This document shows, one piece after another, positions 33,830 through 42,849 of a stretch of DNA of 64,000 bases. The first letter of the stretch is position 1, and every line of letters starts with the position of its first letter. The notes under the pieces were generated by a model that did no database searches, was not told the origin of the DNA, and was given only the letters and a program-made list of their open reading frames with translations. The translations under genes were made by a program, and so were the position numbers. Origin of the DNA: Rikenellaceae bacterium (GTDB lineage: Bacteria; Bacteroidota; Bacteroidia; Bacteroidales; Rikenellaceae); the NCBI GenBank assembly GCA_015059865.1, contig SUZP01000003.1, forward strand, positions 19,490 through 83,489, given 5' to 3'.

Positions 33830-36778
33830 ATGAAAAAATTATTCAAAACACTCACTATCTGCGCCCTGCTTGCTTGGGTTGGCGGATTTGCAACATCGTG
33901 CGTTTCAGACGAGGTATTAGGCCCGCCTGAATTCGCTATCACAGGAGAGCCCGTGGTGAACAACGCCATCTCGGTTGATGTTCCCGTAAAGGCTGTTAAT
34001 TTGGCAAAACTCGCCTATATGGTCGAGGAGTATATCATCACCGAGAATGGCGAGGCTTGGACTGTCAAGAATTATGACGCCAACAAGCAGCCAGTACTCA
34101 ACCACAAGGTGGAGAAAAATCCATCTATCGCTCTTATCTTCCGCGCTCAGCGCAATGGCAAAGGTAAGACTATCGAGAATGTAAAGAAGGAGACTTCAAT
34201 TCACATCTCAGGTAACGAAGGCCTCGACAAAAACAAGAAGTTTGTCGTATACTTCGCAGCCGCAGTGTCTGACTCTGAGTACTACAACAATGGCCAAATC
34301 TACTCTGTTACTTTCGAGACACCAGAGAAGTATTCGGACAACGATGTAGAGGTTATCCGCGAGAGCTTCGAGGGTATGGATGTATTTGTACAGGTACCGC
34401 CAAGCGTAAAGAAGGCTAACCGCGTTGTGCGTTGGGGTGTTACCAATATCGCTACAATTGCATACCAAGGAAAGAAGCCTATTGCAGAGATGCTCTATAT
34501 GTGTGATTTTGTCTATCCAGCATCTATCATCAGAAGAGATACTACGCTGAATATCAACCACAAAAACGCTTATCGTCTCAACGACAAGGGCGAAATCGGA
34601 TACTATGTCATCGGAGTAAACGATGTTATAGAGGTCTCGCCTGACGGCTCAGAGGTAGCCGAAGGTACAGCAGAGGCCATCCAATACTACTACAACTTCC
34701 AGCCGGGAGAGCCATTGGTGCTTATGTTGGCAGAGGCTGACTATTGCAGCCCTCAGACAGGCTTGGAGCCAACTGTTAAGTACTCATTCGGAAATGATGT
34801 AGGTTGGTACTGGTTCCCATACGATATGGACACATATATCGAGGAGTACTACAAAAATCCAAATGTAGACCCAGAGCTCTTCTGGTACAAGGATGCTTGG
34901 TGGAGAAGAGTCGATTTGACTCTGCCTGGTCCTGAGAAGTTTGATGGTAGTGTTGGTGTAAACATCAGCAACCTCAGCTCGAACTCTGGAAAGATTACCT
35001 TCACACCAGACAACCGAACATTTATGTACCTCGTAGGCGTATATGAGGACCGTGACGCTTATCAGGGTGGATTTAAAGATATTACCGAGCGATTCCTCGA
35101 CGGCAAGGAGGAGTTGTGGCAGTGGTTCACAACTGCCGAGATGGCTCCACAGTTTGGAATTGGCTTCTACTACGCTTCGGAAGGTGTTCAGGAGTTTATC
35201 CTCGAAGACTACTTCGTATCGCTCACCGCAGGTGGTAAGTACCATGTCGTAGTGAATGCCGTAGGTGGCTATGTCGGCGATGATGGCATAATGTACCCGG
35301 ATATGACTGCTCAGAATTTCCAGCACATCGAGTTCGAGCTCAAAGAGTACTCATTGCCTGAGCCTGAGCTTGTTGTAACACCAGTAGAGGCATACTCTCC
35401 TTGGAAGGTCAAGTTCAATGTCAAAAATCCTGACTACGCAAACAACAAGGTATCGAAGGTTGCATTCGTTGCTAACTTCACTCGCGAGTTCGACTCATTT
35501 ATGAAGGCTAACAACTACACATATACCGATATGGTTATGATGAATGCAAACAGCCCTTACTACCATCTCTCTGACACAGATGTTGCAATGGTCAATTCGG
35601 CAGCTGGTGCAGAGCTTGAGTTCGATGTATTCGAGAATTCAGCATTTACCCTTGCTGTAATGGGATGGAACAAAGAGGGCCGCGCAAGCAACCCTGACAA
35701 GGAGGGTTCACAGGCTCACGCCGAGGCGTTCTCGTTACCTATCCAGCCAGCTGAGCCACTCGATATGACCAGATTGAACTCATTGAAGGGTGACTGGACT
35801 GCTACCGCTACGGTAAATGTCTACAACGCAACAACCGGCACTCACACTGCTACTCAGAGAAGCTGGAAGGTTACAATTGGTGACTTGAACGCAGAGAAGT
35901 CTCTCACAGAGGCCGACTACGCTATTCTCGAAGCTCACGGCGTAGGTAGAGATGCAGCTAACGCTTACCTTGCTGAGTACAACAAGCAGGCTGCTAAGTA
36001 CAACACTGATGTTTTGGGACAAAACCGCGTACTCTGCTTGGGTTGGGCTGTCGATGACGACCGCGCTATGAGCACCACTTCGCCTTGGGACCTCTTTATG
36101 ATGGAGGATTACAACGCATCAATTGTAGATTATCTCTTCTACGACTTCGGTCCTAAGTGGTTCTTGCAGGTGAATAAGAATGGTCAAGCATTTGTTCCTG
36201 TACACTACAACCGAATCCCAACTTTGACTTCGTGGTTCAACGGTATGAATCACTACCTCTGCGGTGGAAACTACGAGACTGGTATCGCCTATATCTACCA
36301 TCCACTCCCAGAGTATCAGGATAATGTTGAGGCAGCAGGTCTTCCAGTTGATATTTCGGAGGATGGCAACACTGTTACTATCAACTATTTCACCGTGAAG
36401 TTAGCAACCGAGGATGGTGGAGAGTTGGAGGTAAATTGCTATCCAAATGTGGTATACGACTACTACGGCAACTTGCAGTTCTACAACTCGCATGTAACAT
36501 CGAGCGTAGTTTTGACACGCGGCTGGACAGAGAACACCTTAGATACTCCTACTCCTGCTAAGATGTCGAGCGTAGCTACTGTTAATGGCAAGGCTGTGAA
36601 GTTGGCAAATGGTACAACTTACACCACACCAAAGCACCCTTACGCAAAGACAGTCTTCACTCCTCAGCCAAAGAAGGCTCCGGTGAAGAGAATGAGCGAT
36701 AAGCACCCTTCGGTTAAGGTGACAAATCAGTCGGCAGAGAGCTCGTTGGGCACCAACAAGAATCTTTTGCGCCGCTAA
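33830..36778 (+). CDS. Large surface lipoprotein of unknown function, 982 aa
   Basis: A lipoprotein with signal and Cys at about residue 24 (GGFATSCVSDE). The rest consists of repeated beta-rich modules that look immunoglobulin/FN3-like, each with patterns such as ISVDVPVKAVNLAKLAYMV and YSPWKVKFNVKNPDYANN, in which a clear strand precedes a loop rich in Asn and Tyr. A C-terminal part (about 640-900) resembles a lipocalin- or DUF-type barrel (LKGDWTATATVNVYN). The last 60 residues are basic and Pro/Thr-rich and end KNLLRR. I see no catalytic motif. Its neighbours are a thioredoxin, a DUF6029 protein and an Omp28-like protein, so surface attachment is likely. Confidence 0.75.
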   Translation: MKKLFKTLTICALLAWVGGFATSCVSDEVLGPPEFAITGEPVVNNAISVDVPVKAVNLAKLAYMVEEYIITENGEAWTVKNYDANKQPVLNHKVEKNPSIALIFRAQRNGKGKTIENVKKETSIHISGNEGLDKNKKFVVYFAAAVSDSEYYNNGQIYSVTFETPEKYSDNDVEVIRESFEGMDVFVQVPPSVKKANRVVRWGVTNIATIAYQGKKPIAEMLYMCDFVYPASIIRRDTTLNINHKNAYRLNDKGEIGYYVIGVNDVIEVSPDGSEVAEGTAEAIQYYYNFQPGEPLVLMLAEADYCSPQTGLEPTVKYSFGNDVGWYWFPYDMDTYIEEYYKNPNVDPELFWYKDAWWRRVDLTLPGPEKFDGSVGVNISNLSSNSGKITFTPDNRTFMYLVGVYEDRDAYQGGFKDITERFLDGKEELWQWFTTAEMAPQFGIGFYYASEGVQEFILEDYFVSLTAGGKYHVVVNAVGGYVGDDGIMYPDMTAQNFQHIEFELKEYSLPEPELVVTPVEAYSPWKVKFNVKNPDYANNKVSKVAFVANFTREFDSFMKANNYTYTDMVMMNANSPYYHLSDTDVAMVNSAAGAELEFDVFENSAFTLAVMGWNKEGRASNPDKEGSQAHAEAFSLPIQPAEPLDMTRLNSLKGDWTATATVNVYNATTGTHTATQRSWKVTIGDLNAEKSLTEADYAILEAHGVGRDAANAYLAEYNKQAAKYNTDVLGQNRVLCLGWAVDDDRAMSTTSPWDLFMMEDYNASIVDYLFYDFGPKWFLQVNKNGQAFVPVHYNRIPTLTSWFNGMNHYLCGGNYETGIAYIYHPLPEYQDNVEAAGLPVDISEDGNTVTINYFTVKLATEDGGELEVNCYPNVVYDYYGNLQFYNSHVTSSVVLTRGWTENTLDTPTPAKMSSVATVNGKAVKLANGTTYTTPKHPYAKTVFTPQPKKAPVKRMSDKHPSVKVTNQSAESSLGTNKNLLRR

Positions 36779-36790
36779 TCCTACGATAGT

Positions 36791-36838
36791 CGCAGCACGA
36801 GGAGCTACCCGCAAGGGTGCTCCTTCGTTGCGGTTTTG
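36791..36838 (+). terminator. Terminator or attenuator hairpin
   Basis: An imperfect stem (CGCAGCACGAGGAGC with GCTCCTTCGTTGCG), capped by ACCC/GGGT, is followed by GTTTTGT. It lies between the 982-residue lipoprotein gene and the TlpA-like gene and could lower expression of the downstream genes. Confidence 0.6.
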
Positions 36839-36885
36839 TGAGATAAATCTTAAACTTGGGATTATACCCTAAAAACAAAAGAGTT

Positions 36886-37386
36886 ATGAAAAAGTTTTTA
36901 AGCCTTATATCTCTCGTATTTGCAATCTCGGCAGCTTCGGCACAGCAGCTTCCAGATGTAAAGGTAGAGAATGCACAGGGCAAGGTCGTGTCGGTACGCT
37001 CGCTCGCACAAGGCAAGCCGATGATTATCGCCTATTGGTCTATCGCCTGCAAACCTTGTATTCAAGAGCTGAACGCAATAAACGACGCGTTGGAGGATTG
37101 GCGCAAGGAGGCAGAGTTCGAGGTTGTCGCAGTATCGGTTGATGATGCACGCTTGAAGGCCTCGGCAAAGGCAGTAGCCTCTTCGCGTGGTTGGGAGTTC
37201 ATCTGCGTATACGACGAAAATCAGGAGCTCAAACGCGCAATGAATGTGTCGCTCACGCCACAGTCATTTGTCATTGATGGCGAGGGTAACATCATCCACT
37301 CGCACTCAGGCTATACCCCCGGTAGTGAGCAGGAGTTGTTCGACAAGGTTTTGGAGTTGAAGAAGGGCGCGAAAAAGAGTAAGTAA
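36886..37386 (+). CDS. TlpA-family thioredoxin-like protein
   Basis: A periplasmic thiol reductase of the TlpA/ResA/AhpC-TSA type, 166 residues from 36886 (MKKFLSLISLVFAISAASAQ signal peptide; an upstream in-frame start at 36856 has no such signal). The thioredoxin fold carries the redox motif YWSIACKPCIQEL (Cys-Lys-Pro-Cys) and a cis-Pro region LTPQSFVIDGEGNI. It should receive electrons from DsbD. The next gene starts 3 bp after its stop, so the two are co-translated. Confidence 0.9.
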   Translation: MKKFLSLISLVFAISAASAQQLPDVKVENAQGKVVSVRSLAQGKPMIIAYWSIACKPCIQELNAINDALEDWRKEAEFEVVAVSVDDARLKASAKAVASSRGWEFICVYDENQELKRAMNVSLTPQSFVIDGEGNIIHSHSGYTPGSEQELFDKVLELKKGAKKSK

Positions 37387-37389
37387 GAG

Positions 37390-39039
37390 ATGAAACGATT
37401 AACCCTATTACTCGTAGGCGTCGTTGCGCTCACAGCACAGGTTTCGGCGCAGAAGGTGCTTGGCAATGGTCAGGTATCGGGTAGCTTGGAGACTTCGTCT
37501 ACACTCTATACGCCCGACAAGAAGATTGAACGCCCCGACGACCACTTCGGCTCGAATAACTACTTGAAGGTCGATTATGCAAATGGTCGATTCTCGGCAG
37601 GTATTCAGGTAAATGCCTTCCTGCCCGCCTTGGTAGGTTATGACGCTTTGGCCGATGGTAAGAAGTTCTATCTCGCATCGAAGTATATCCAGTGGCGCGA
37701 CAAGAATTTCGATATCTTGGTCGGAGATATATTCGACCAGTATGGCAACGGATTGATTTTCCGCGCTTTCGAGGATAGACAACTCGGCATCAACAACTCG
37801 TTGGAGGGTGTGCGTGTTGGCTACAACTTCGGTCGCTATGTGGCAATTAAGGGTATGTATGGTCGCCCTCGACTCTACACCGAGTACTCGAAGAGTTGGG
37901 TGCGTGGAGCCGATTTGTCGGTGTCACTTGCCGATATTATGAAGGCTTCGGCGATAACTTTCAATATCGAAGGCTCGTATGTCAATCGCTATCAGAGCTT
38001 GTCGCAAGCAACAGAGTATTGGAACAGAATTCATTCGAGCACTATGGGTACAGACCACGAGATGACTCGTCTGCAATACTATGGTGTATCGCCAAATCTA
38101 AACCTCTACTCAGGTCGCGTAAACTTCGGTTGGAACGGCTTGACCGTGCGTGGAGAGTATGTTGGCAAAGGCAAGGATATCGATATCGACAACAAGTACG
38201 AGAAGGGCTGGGCAGCACTCGGAGAGGTTGGTTATAGCTACAAGACTTTCAGCGTTATGGGAACATTCCGAGCTATCAATAACATCAGCACTATGATTGA
38301 TGTCTTCGTACCTGAGCTCGAAAATGGAAACCAAAACCCAATCAACACCAGCGGTGGTAACACCATCAACTATGTTCCAGCTTTGACACGCCAATATACC
38401 TATATGTTGGCAAACCTCAACCCTTATCAGGTGAAGCCTGCCGAGATGGGTGGACAGATTGACCTCTGCTACTCCTATCGTAGCAAGACAAACCGCTATC
38501 GCTACTGGAACTTCCACGCCAACTTCTCGACCTTCTACTCGCTCGACAAAATTGCGGAGGGTAACAGAATGCTCTATTGGCGCGACATCAATGTAGATGT
38601 GGAGCGTCAGTGGAACAAGAAGTGGAAGACTCTCATCCTCTACTCCTTCCAAGATAATGACGACCATCAGGCTCATATCTTCGTGGGTGATGTGACACAC
38701 AAGTTCAATCGCAAGATGTCGTTGCGCTTCGAGGTGCAGTATCTCCTTTCAGGCGACGACAGCAACGAGTGGGACGGAATGCACAGCGAAGGTGATTGGG
38801 TAGCAGGACTCGTGGAGTTCAACCTTGCACCTCATTGGAGCTTCTATGTGCAGGATATGTATAACATAGGTCAGAGCAAGATGCACTACTACAACGGAGG
38901 TGTCAGCTACACATACAACCGTACTCGCGTACAGTTGAGCTACGGTCGCAACCGTGCAGGATATATCTGTTCGGGCGGTGTGTGCCGCTACTCACCTGCC
39001 TATACGGGAGTAAATTTGATGCTCACATCTTCGTTCTAA
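37390..39039 (+). CDS. DUF6029-type outer membrane beta-barrel protein
   Basis: 549 residues with signal peptide (LLLVGVVALTAQVSAQ) and a long series of alternating aromatic/polar strands typical of an outer membrane barrel (FSAGIQVNAFLP, GVRVGYNFGRYVAIKG, MSLRFEVQYLLSG, VSYTYNRTRVQLSYGRN), ending VNLMLTSSF with a C-terminal Phe as expected for BAM recognition. It resembles the family described as DUF6029 in Bacteroidetes; the molecular role is not known. Tight linkage to the thioredoxin gene before it and the Omp28-like gene after it suggests the three act together in the envelope. Confidence 0.82.
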   Translation: MKRLTLLLVGVVALTAQVSAQKVLGNGQVSGSLETSSTLYTPDKKIERPDDHFGSNNYLKVDYANGRFSAGIQVNAFLPALVGYDALADGKKFYLASKYIQWRDKNFDILVGDIFDQYGNGLIFRAFEDRQLGINNSLEGVRVGYNFGRYVAIKGMYGRPRLYTEYSKSWVRGADLSVSLADIMKASAITFNIEGSYVNRYQSLSQATEYWNRIHSSTMGTDHEMTRLQYYGVSPNLNLYSGRVNFGWNGLTVRGEYVGKGKDIDIDNKYEKGWAALGEVGYSYKTFSVMGTFRAINNISTMIDVFVPELENGNQNPINTSGGNTINYVPALTRQYTYMLANLNPYQVKPAEMGGQIDLCYSYRSKTNRYRYWNFHANFSTFYSLDKIAEGNRMLYWRDINVDVERQWNKKWKTLILYSFQDNDDHQAHIFVGDVTHKFNRKMSLRFEVQYLLSGDDSNEWDGMHSEGDWVAGLVEFNLAPHWSFYVQDMYNIGQSKMHYYNGGVSYTYNRTRVQLSYGRNRAGYICSGGVCRYSPAYTGVNLMLTSSF

Positions 39040-39077
39040 ATAAGAAATTTTTAATGTAAAAAATCGATAAAAACACT

Positions 39078-40241
39078 ATGAAAACTTTAAAGAGATTAGC
39101 ATTTATGCTTCTTAGCGTAGCACTTGTTGGTTGCGGCAACACCACAGATGGTTTGAACCCAGGTGGCAATGGAGATGGCGATAGTGGCGCAGACCAAGGC
39201 CTTGTACTCTCGGTAGACAAGCTCTTCATCTACAACAATGGCGGAGCTGACGAGAATGGCGTTGCTACATTTACCGTAACCTACAATGGCAAGGATGTTA
39301 CCGCCGATAGCACAATCTTCAAGGGCGAGGATGAGCTCGATGGCAACACCTTTACCTCTACGGCAGAGCCTTGCAGCATCCGCTTCTGGGCAAGCTATGG
39401 CACCGAGGTAACAAGAGCCGACATCTTGTTAAACATCGTGGCTACCCCACCTTCGGCACCTGCTGTTCCTGTGGATAACAACCCAACAAAGACAAACTTC
39501 GTGCGTCGAGTATTGCTCACTCAGTTCACCGGTACTTCGTGTGGCTTCTGCCCTGAGATGATGAACGCACTCTACACCGTAGCTCAAAACGAATATTACA
39601 GCAGCAAATATGTCCTTGCAGCAGCTCACCTCTACGGTGCAGCAGACCCTGCATACCTCAACGATGCAAAGACTTTGGATAAGTCGATGGGTGTAAATTC
39701 GTTCCCTACCGTAAATGTAGATATGCAGAAGAATACTGGTTACAGAAATGCAGAAAAGTTGTTTGACCTTATTGCCGACGCTCTCGAACGCACAACAGTA
39801 AAGGGTGGTATTGCCGTAAATAGCGAGTATCACGCGGAGGCTGGATATATCGTCATCAACACCTTGGTCAAGGCTGCCGCTGATGCTGATTTCCGCATTG
39901 GTGCGTGGTTGTTGGAGGATAAGATTAATAGCAATGGTTTGCAGGCAAATAATGGTTACTCTCCTATCGATGGTGTGGATTTCAACATTCACAACAACAG
40001 TATCCGCCTCGCTAACCAGAGCCGTCAGTCGAGCACCGACTACACAGGTCTTACTCTCGGACACCTCGCAGCAGGCGAGACCGCCTCGAAGTCGTTTGCA
40101 TTCCCATTGTTGAAGAGCTGGAACGCAGATAACCTCCGTGTTATCGTCTTCATCTCGACAAAGGAGGGCAACAAGTGGTGCGTAAACAATGTGGTTAAGG
40201 CACCAAAGAGTGGCTCAGTGGAGTTCGAGTACGAGAATTAA
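39078..40241 (+). CDS. Omp28-related surface lipoprotein with CGFC redox motif
   Basis: A 387-residue lipoprotein (lipobox ALVGC, then a Gly/Asp-rich linker NPGGNGDGDSGADQG). An Ig-like domain comes first, followed by a thioredoxin-like domain with TQFTGTSCGFCPEMMNAL, that is, a CGFC active site, and GVNSFPTVNVD with a cis-Pro. A beta-sandwich C-terminal part completes the Omp28 family plan known from Porphyromonas. Its genes next door encode TlpA and, further up, DsbD, so it may be an outer-surface or periplasmic acceptor of reducing equivalents. That is inference from context. Confidence 0.87.
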   Translation: MKTLKRLAFMLLSVALVGCGNTTDGLNPGGNGDGDSGADQGLVLSVDKLFIYNNGGADENGVATFTVTYNGKDVTADSTIFKGEDELDGNTFTSTAEPCSIRFWASYGTEVTRADILLNIVATPPSAPAVPVDNNPTKTNFVRRVLLTQFTGTSCGFCPEMMNALYTVAQNEYYSSKYVLAAAHLYGAADPAYLNDAKTLDKSMGVNSFPTVNVDMQKNTGYRNAEKLFDLIADALERTTVKGGIAVNSEYHAEAGYIVINTLVKAAADADFRIGAWLLEDKINSNGLQANNGYSPIDGVDFNIHNNSIRLANQSRQSSTDYTGLTLGHLAAGETASKSFAFPLLKSWNADNLRVIVFISTKEGNKWCVNNVVKAPKSGSVEFEYEN

Positions 40242-40282
40242 TAAACTGTTAAAAGTTTCGAATAGATACTTTTCTCAATAGC

Positions 40283-40318
40283 AATACGGGCAGTACAAAA
40301 GGTGCTGTCCGTATTTTT
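40283..40318 (+). terminator. Intrinsic terminator after the Omp28-like gene
   Basis: AATACGGGCAG pairs with CTGTCCGTATT and is followed by a T run, 42 bp after the stop. Confidence 0.88.
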
Positions 40319-40331
40319 ATGACAGACAACT

Positions 40332-40363
40332 ATTGTTTTATTACGATAAAAGTTGTACTTTTG
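40332..40363 (+). promoter_or_regulatory. Promoter for the GH31 gene (ATTG-N20-TACTTTTG)
   Basis: ATTG at 40332-40335 and TACTTTTG at 40356-40363 fit the Bacteroidetes consensus with a 20-bp spacer; 69 bp upstream of the start. Confidence 0.65.
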
Positions 40364-40432
40364 TGGAAAAGTGTAAACTTTCAAATATAGACTTACTATA
40401 CTAATTATTAACTAATTCAACTTTCAAACATT

Positions 40433-42700
40433 ATGAACATCAAACGACTATTAACTTTTGCTATGGCATTAGTTTTTGCTTTGCCACTCTATGCCGAGCA
40501 GGGACCAATTGTTTTGCGCAACAAGCGTATCTCGATTATCTCGCCTACATTGATGCGTTTGGAGTATGCTGACGGCGGAAAATTCGTAGATGAGCAGACC
40601 TACTTCGCTCAAAACCGCCCTACCAACACCCCTTACACCATCAAGCGCGAGGCTGATGACTGGGTTGTTATCACAGCTCCAAAGTTCACCATCCGCGTTC
40701 AGGATGACAATCTCCCATTTGCGCAGTGCAACACGCAGATTATCTTCCAGCACAAAGGCAAGGAGGTGAAGATACACGGCACAAGCCGCCCGGGCCGAAA
40801 CCTGAAAGGTGCAATCTCTACACTCGACCGCGTATCAGGTTACACAACTCGTCAGAATGGCCTCTTGACTCGCAGTGGTTATTATGTGCACGAGGATACA
40901 AATACAGACCTTATAGTTAATGGTAAGTTACAGCGTCGCGATACTCAAAACCATCTGCAAGACCTCTACTACTTTATATATGGTACAGACTTCGCCGCTG
41001 CATTCCGCGACTTGGGAACGGTGAGTGGTCATGTGCCGATGACTCGTAAGTATATCCACGGCGTGTGGTACTGCCGCTGGTGGGACTACACCGCAAAGGA
41101 GTTTTTGGAGATTCTCGATGGATATAAGGAGCACAACTTCCCTATCGACAACCTCGTATTCGATATGGCTTGGCACTCGACAGATGCTACACGAGGTATG
41201 GGAAGTAGCAAACGCTACTACTGGACAGGCTACACTTGGAACAATGAGCTTATTCCAGACCCTAAGGCTCTTATTGACGAGGTTCATCGCCGCGGTGTAA
41301 CCGTATCTATCAACGACCACCCACACGATGGTATTCGCCCTCACGAGGCTGCATACCCTGAGTTTATGAAGGCGATGGGTGCCGATACCACCAACAACAA
41401 CATTCTGCTCTTCGACCCTTCGAACGAGAAGTATATGGAGAACTTCTTCCGCTATGCTCACCACCCATCCGAGGATATAGGTGTAGACTTCTGGTGGCTC
41501 GACTGGCAGCAAAACCGTATCTTTAAGTATGTTCGTGGCACATCCACAACCATCTTGCAGTGGATTAACCGTCTGTGGTATAAGGACTCGGAGCGTAAGG
41601 GCTTGCGTGGTGCAGGTTATAGCCGTTGGGCAGGTCTTGGCGACCACCGCCACCCTATTCAGTTCTCTGGCGATGCTTATGCCAACTGGAAGGTGCTTGC
41701 TTTCGAGGTAGATTTGACCTCAACAAGTGGTAACCAAGGTTGTTACTATTGGGCTCACGATATCGGTGGCTTCTACGGAGGTACCGACCCTGAGTTGTAC
41801 GCTCGTTGGACACAGTTCGGTGCTGTATCGGCAGCTTTGCGCATCCACTCTACACGCAAGGCTGAACTTGACCGCCGCCCTTGGCTTTGGGGTAAGGAGG
41901 CCGAGGAGTCAATGCGTCGCAGCTATCACTTCCGTTCGCAGTTGATGCCGTATGTATATTCGAGCGTACGCACTACTCACGAGACGATGTTACCACTCAA
42001 CCGCGCAATGTACATAAACTATCCTGAGGTAGCCGAGGCTTACAAGCAGCCACAGCAGTTCCTCTTTGGTGACATCTTGTTGGCAGCTCCTATCACCTCG
42101 CCAAAGAGTGAGGAGACAGGCTTGGCTTCGCAGAAGGTGTGGTTCCCTAAGAACAAAAACGAGAAGGCTAAGGAGGCTGTTTGGTACGACTTCTTTACTC
42201 ACGAGTGTCACGAGGGTGGCCAAACAAAGACCATCTCGAAGGACCTCAACTCGTTCCCTCTCTATGTGAAGGCGGGTTGCCCACTCCCTATGCAGCCATA
42301 CACCGACCGCCCAGCATCGGCACCTCTTACCACACTTATTCTCCGTACCTATCCGTCGGCTGTTGGTGGCAGTGGCGAGTTCACCCTCTACGAGGATGAC
42401 GGCATCTCGCTCGACTACGAGAAGGGTGCTTACGCAAAGACTAAGTTGCAGTACAGCCGCACCGAGATTAAGGGCAAGAAGGCCTCCGTTATCACCATCG
42501 CAGCTGCACAAGGCCGCTACAAGGGACAGGTTATGCAGCGCAACTACCGCTTGGAGTTGCCATGTATCACTCCTAAGTCGGCAGTGTGCAACGGCAAGAA
42601 GTTGAAGCCAGTATGGGATAAGAAGCTCAACTGCTGGGTTGTAACCACCCCAACATTCTCTATCGAAGATGAGGTTAAGGTAACCGTATTCGAGAAGTAG
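40433..42700 (+). CDS. Glycoside hydrolase family 31 enzyme
   Basis: A secreted alpha-glycosidase-type enzyme, 755 residues, with signal peptide (LLTFAMALVFALPLYA). The N-terminal beta-sandwich spans about 25-215, followed by the TIM barrel with IDNLVFDMAWH, the nucleophile region GVDFWWLDWQQ (Asp near residue 357) and the acid/base region QFSGDAYANWK (Asp near 414), then two C-terminal beta domains (FTLYEDDGISLDYEKG). The family includes alpha-glucosidases, alpha-xylosidases and others; the WWLDWQQ variant differs from the classical WxDMNE, so the substrate is open. It stands alone with its own promoter and terminator, not in the SusC/SusD operon. Confidence 0.93.
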   Translation: MNIKRLLTFAMALVFALPLYAEQGPIVLRNKRISIISPTLMRLEYADGGKFVDEQTYFAQNRPTNTPYTIKREADDWVVITAPKFTIRVQDDNLPFAQCNTQIIFQHKGKEVKIHGTSRPGRNLKGAISTLDRVSGYTTRQNGLLTRSGYYVHEDTNTDLIVNGKLQRRDTQNHLQDLYYFIYGTDFAAAFRDLGTVSGHVPMTRKYIHGVWYCRWWDYTAKEFLEILDGYKEHNFPIDNLVFDMAWHSTDATRGMGSSKRYYWTGYTWNNELIPDPKALIDEVHRRGVTVSINDHPHDGIRPHEAAYPEFMKAMGADTTNNNILLFDPSNEKYMENFFRYAHHPSEDIGVDFWWLDWQQNRIFKYVRGTSTTILQWINRLWYKDSERKGLRGAGYSRWAGLGDHRHPIQFSGDAYANWKVLAFEVDLTSTSGNQGCYYWAHDIGGFYGGTDPELYARWTQFGAVSAALRIHSTRKAELDRRPWLWGKEAEESMRRSYHFRSQLMPYVYSSVRTTHETMLPLNRAMYINYPEVAEAYKQPQQFLFGDILLAAPITSPKSEETGLASQKVWFPKNKNEKAKEAVWYDFFTHECHEGGQTKTISKDLNSFPLYVKAGCPLPMQPYTDRPASAPLTTLILRTYPSAVGGSGEFTLYEDDGISLDYEKGAYAKTKLQYSRTEIKGKKASVITIAAAQGRYKGQVMQRNYRLELPCITPKSAVCNGKKLKPVWDKKLNCWVVTTPTFSIEDEVKVTVFEK

Positions 42701-42718
42701 TATATTATTTAACCTACA

Positions 42719-42764
42719 ATATAGTCTGTCTAACCGGTGGTTTGGTTGGACAGACTATTTTAAA
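42719..42764 (+). terminator. Intrinsic terminator after the GH31 gene
   Basis: ATAGTCTGTC pairs with GACAGACTAT, extended by AACC/GGTT, and is followed by TTTT. Confidence 0.9.
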
Positions 42765-42814
42765 TATTTTTTCACTTTTTTACACTTTTCTGAATAGTGT
42801 AATTGAAATTTTAT

Positions 42815-42822
42815 TACCTTTG
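42815..42822 (+). promoter_or_regulatory. -7 promoter element for the SDR gene
   Basis: TACCTTTG fits TAnnTTTG and lies 27 bp before the start at 42850. Confidence 0.6.
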
Positions 42823-42849
42823 TGTTAGCAAGTTAATCAACCTAATAAA

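Noticed and set aside
40433..42700. GH31 as the enzyme of the SusC/SusD locus
   Set aside because: It lies 18 kb from the operon on the other strand with its own promoter and terminator; no linkage can be claimed.
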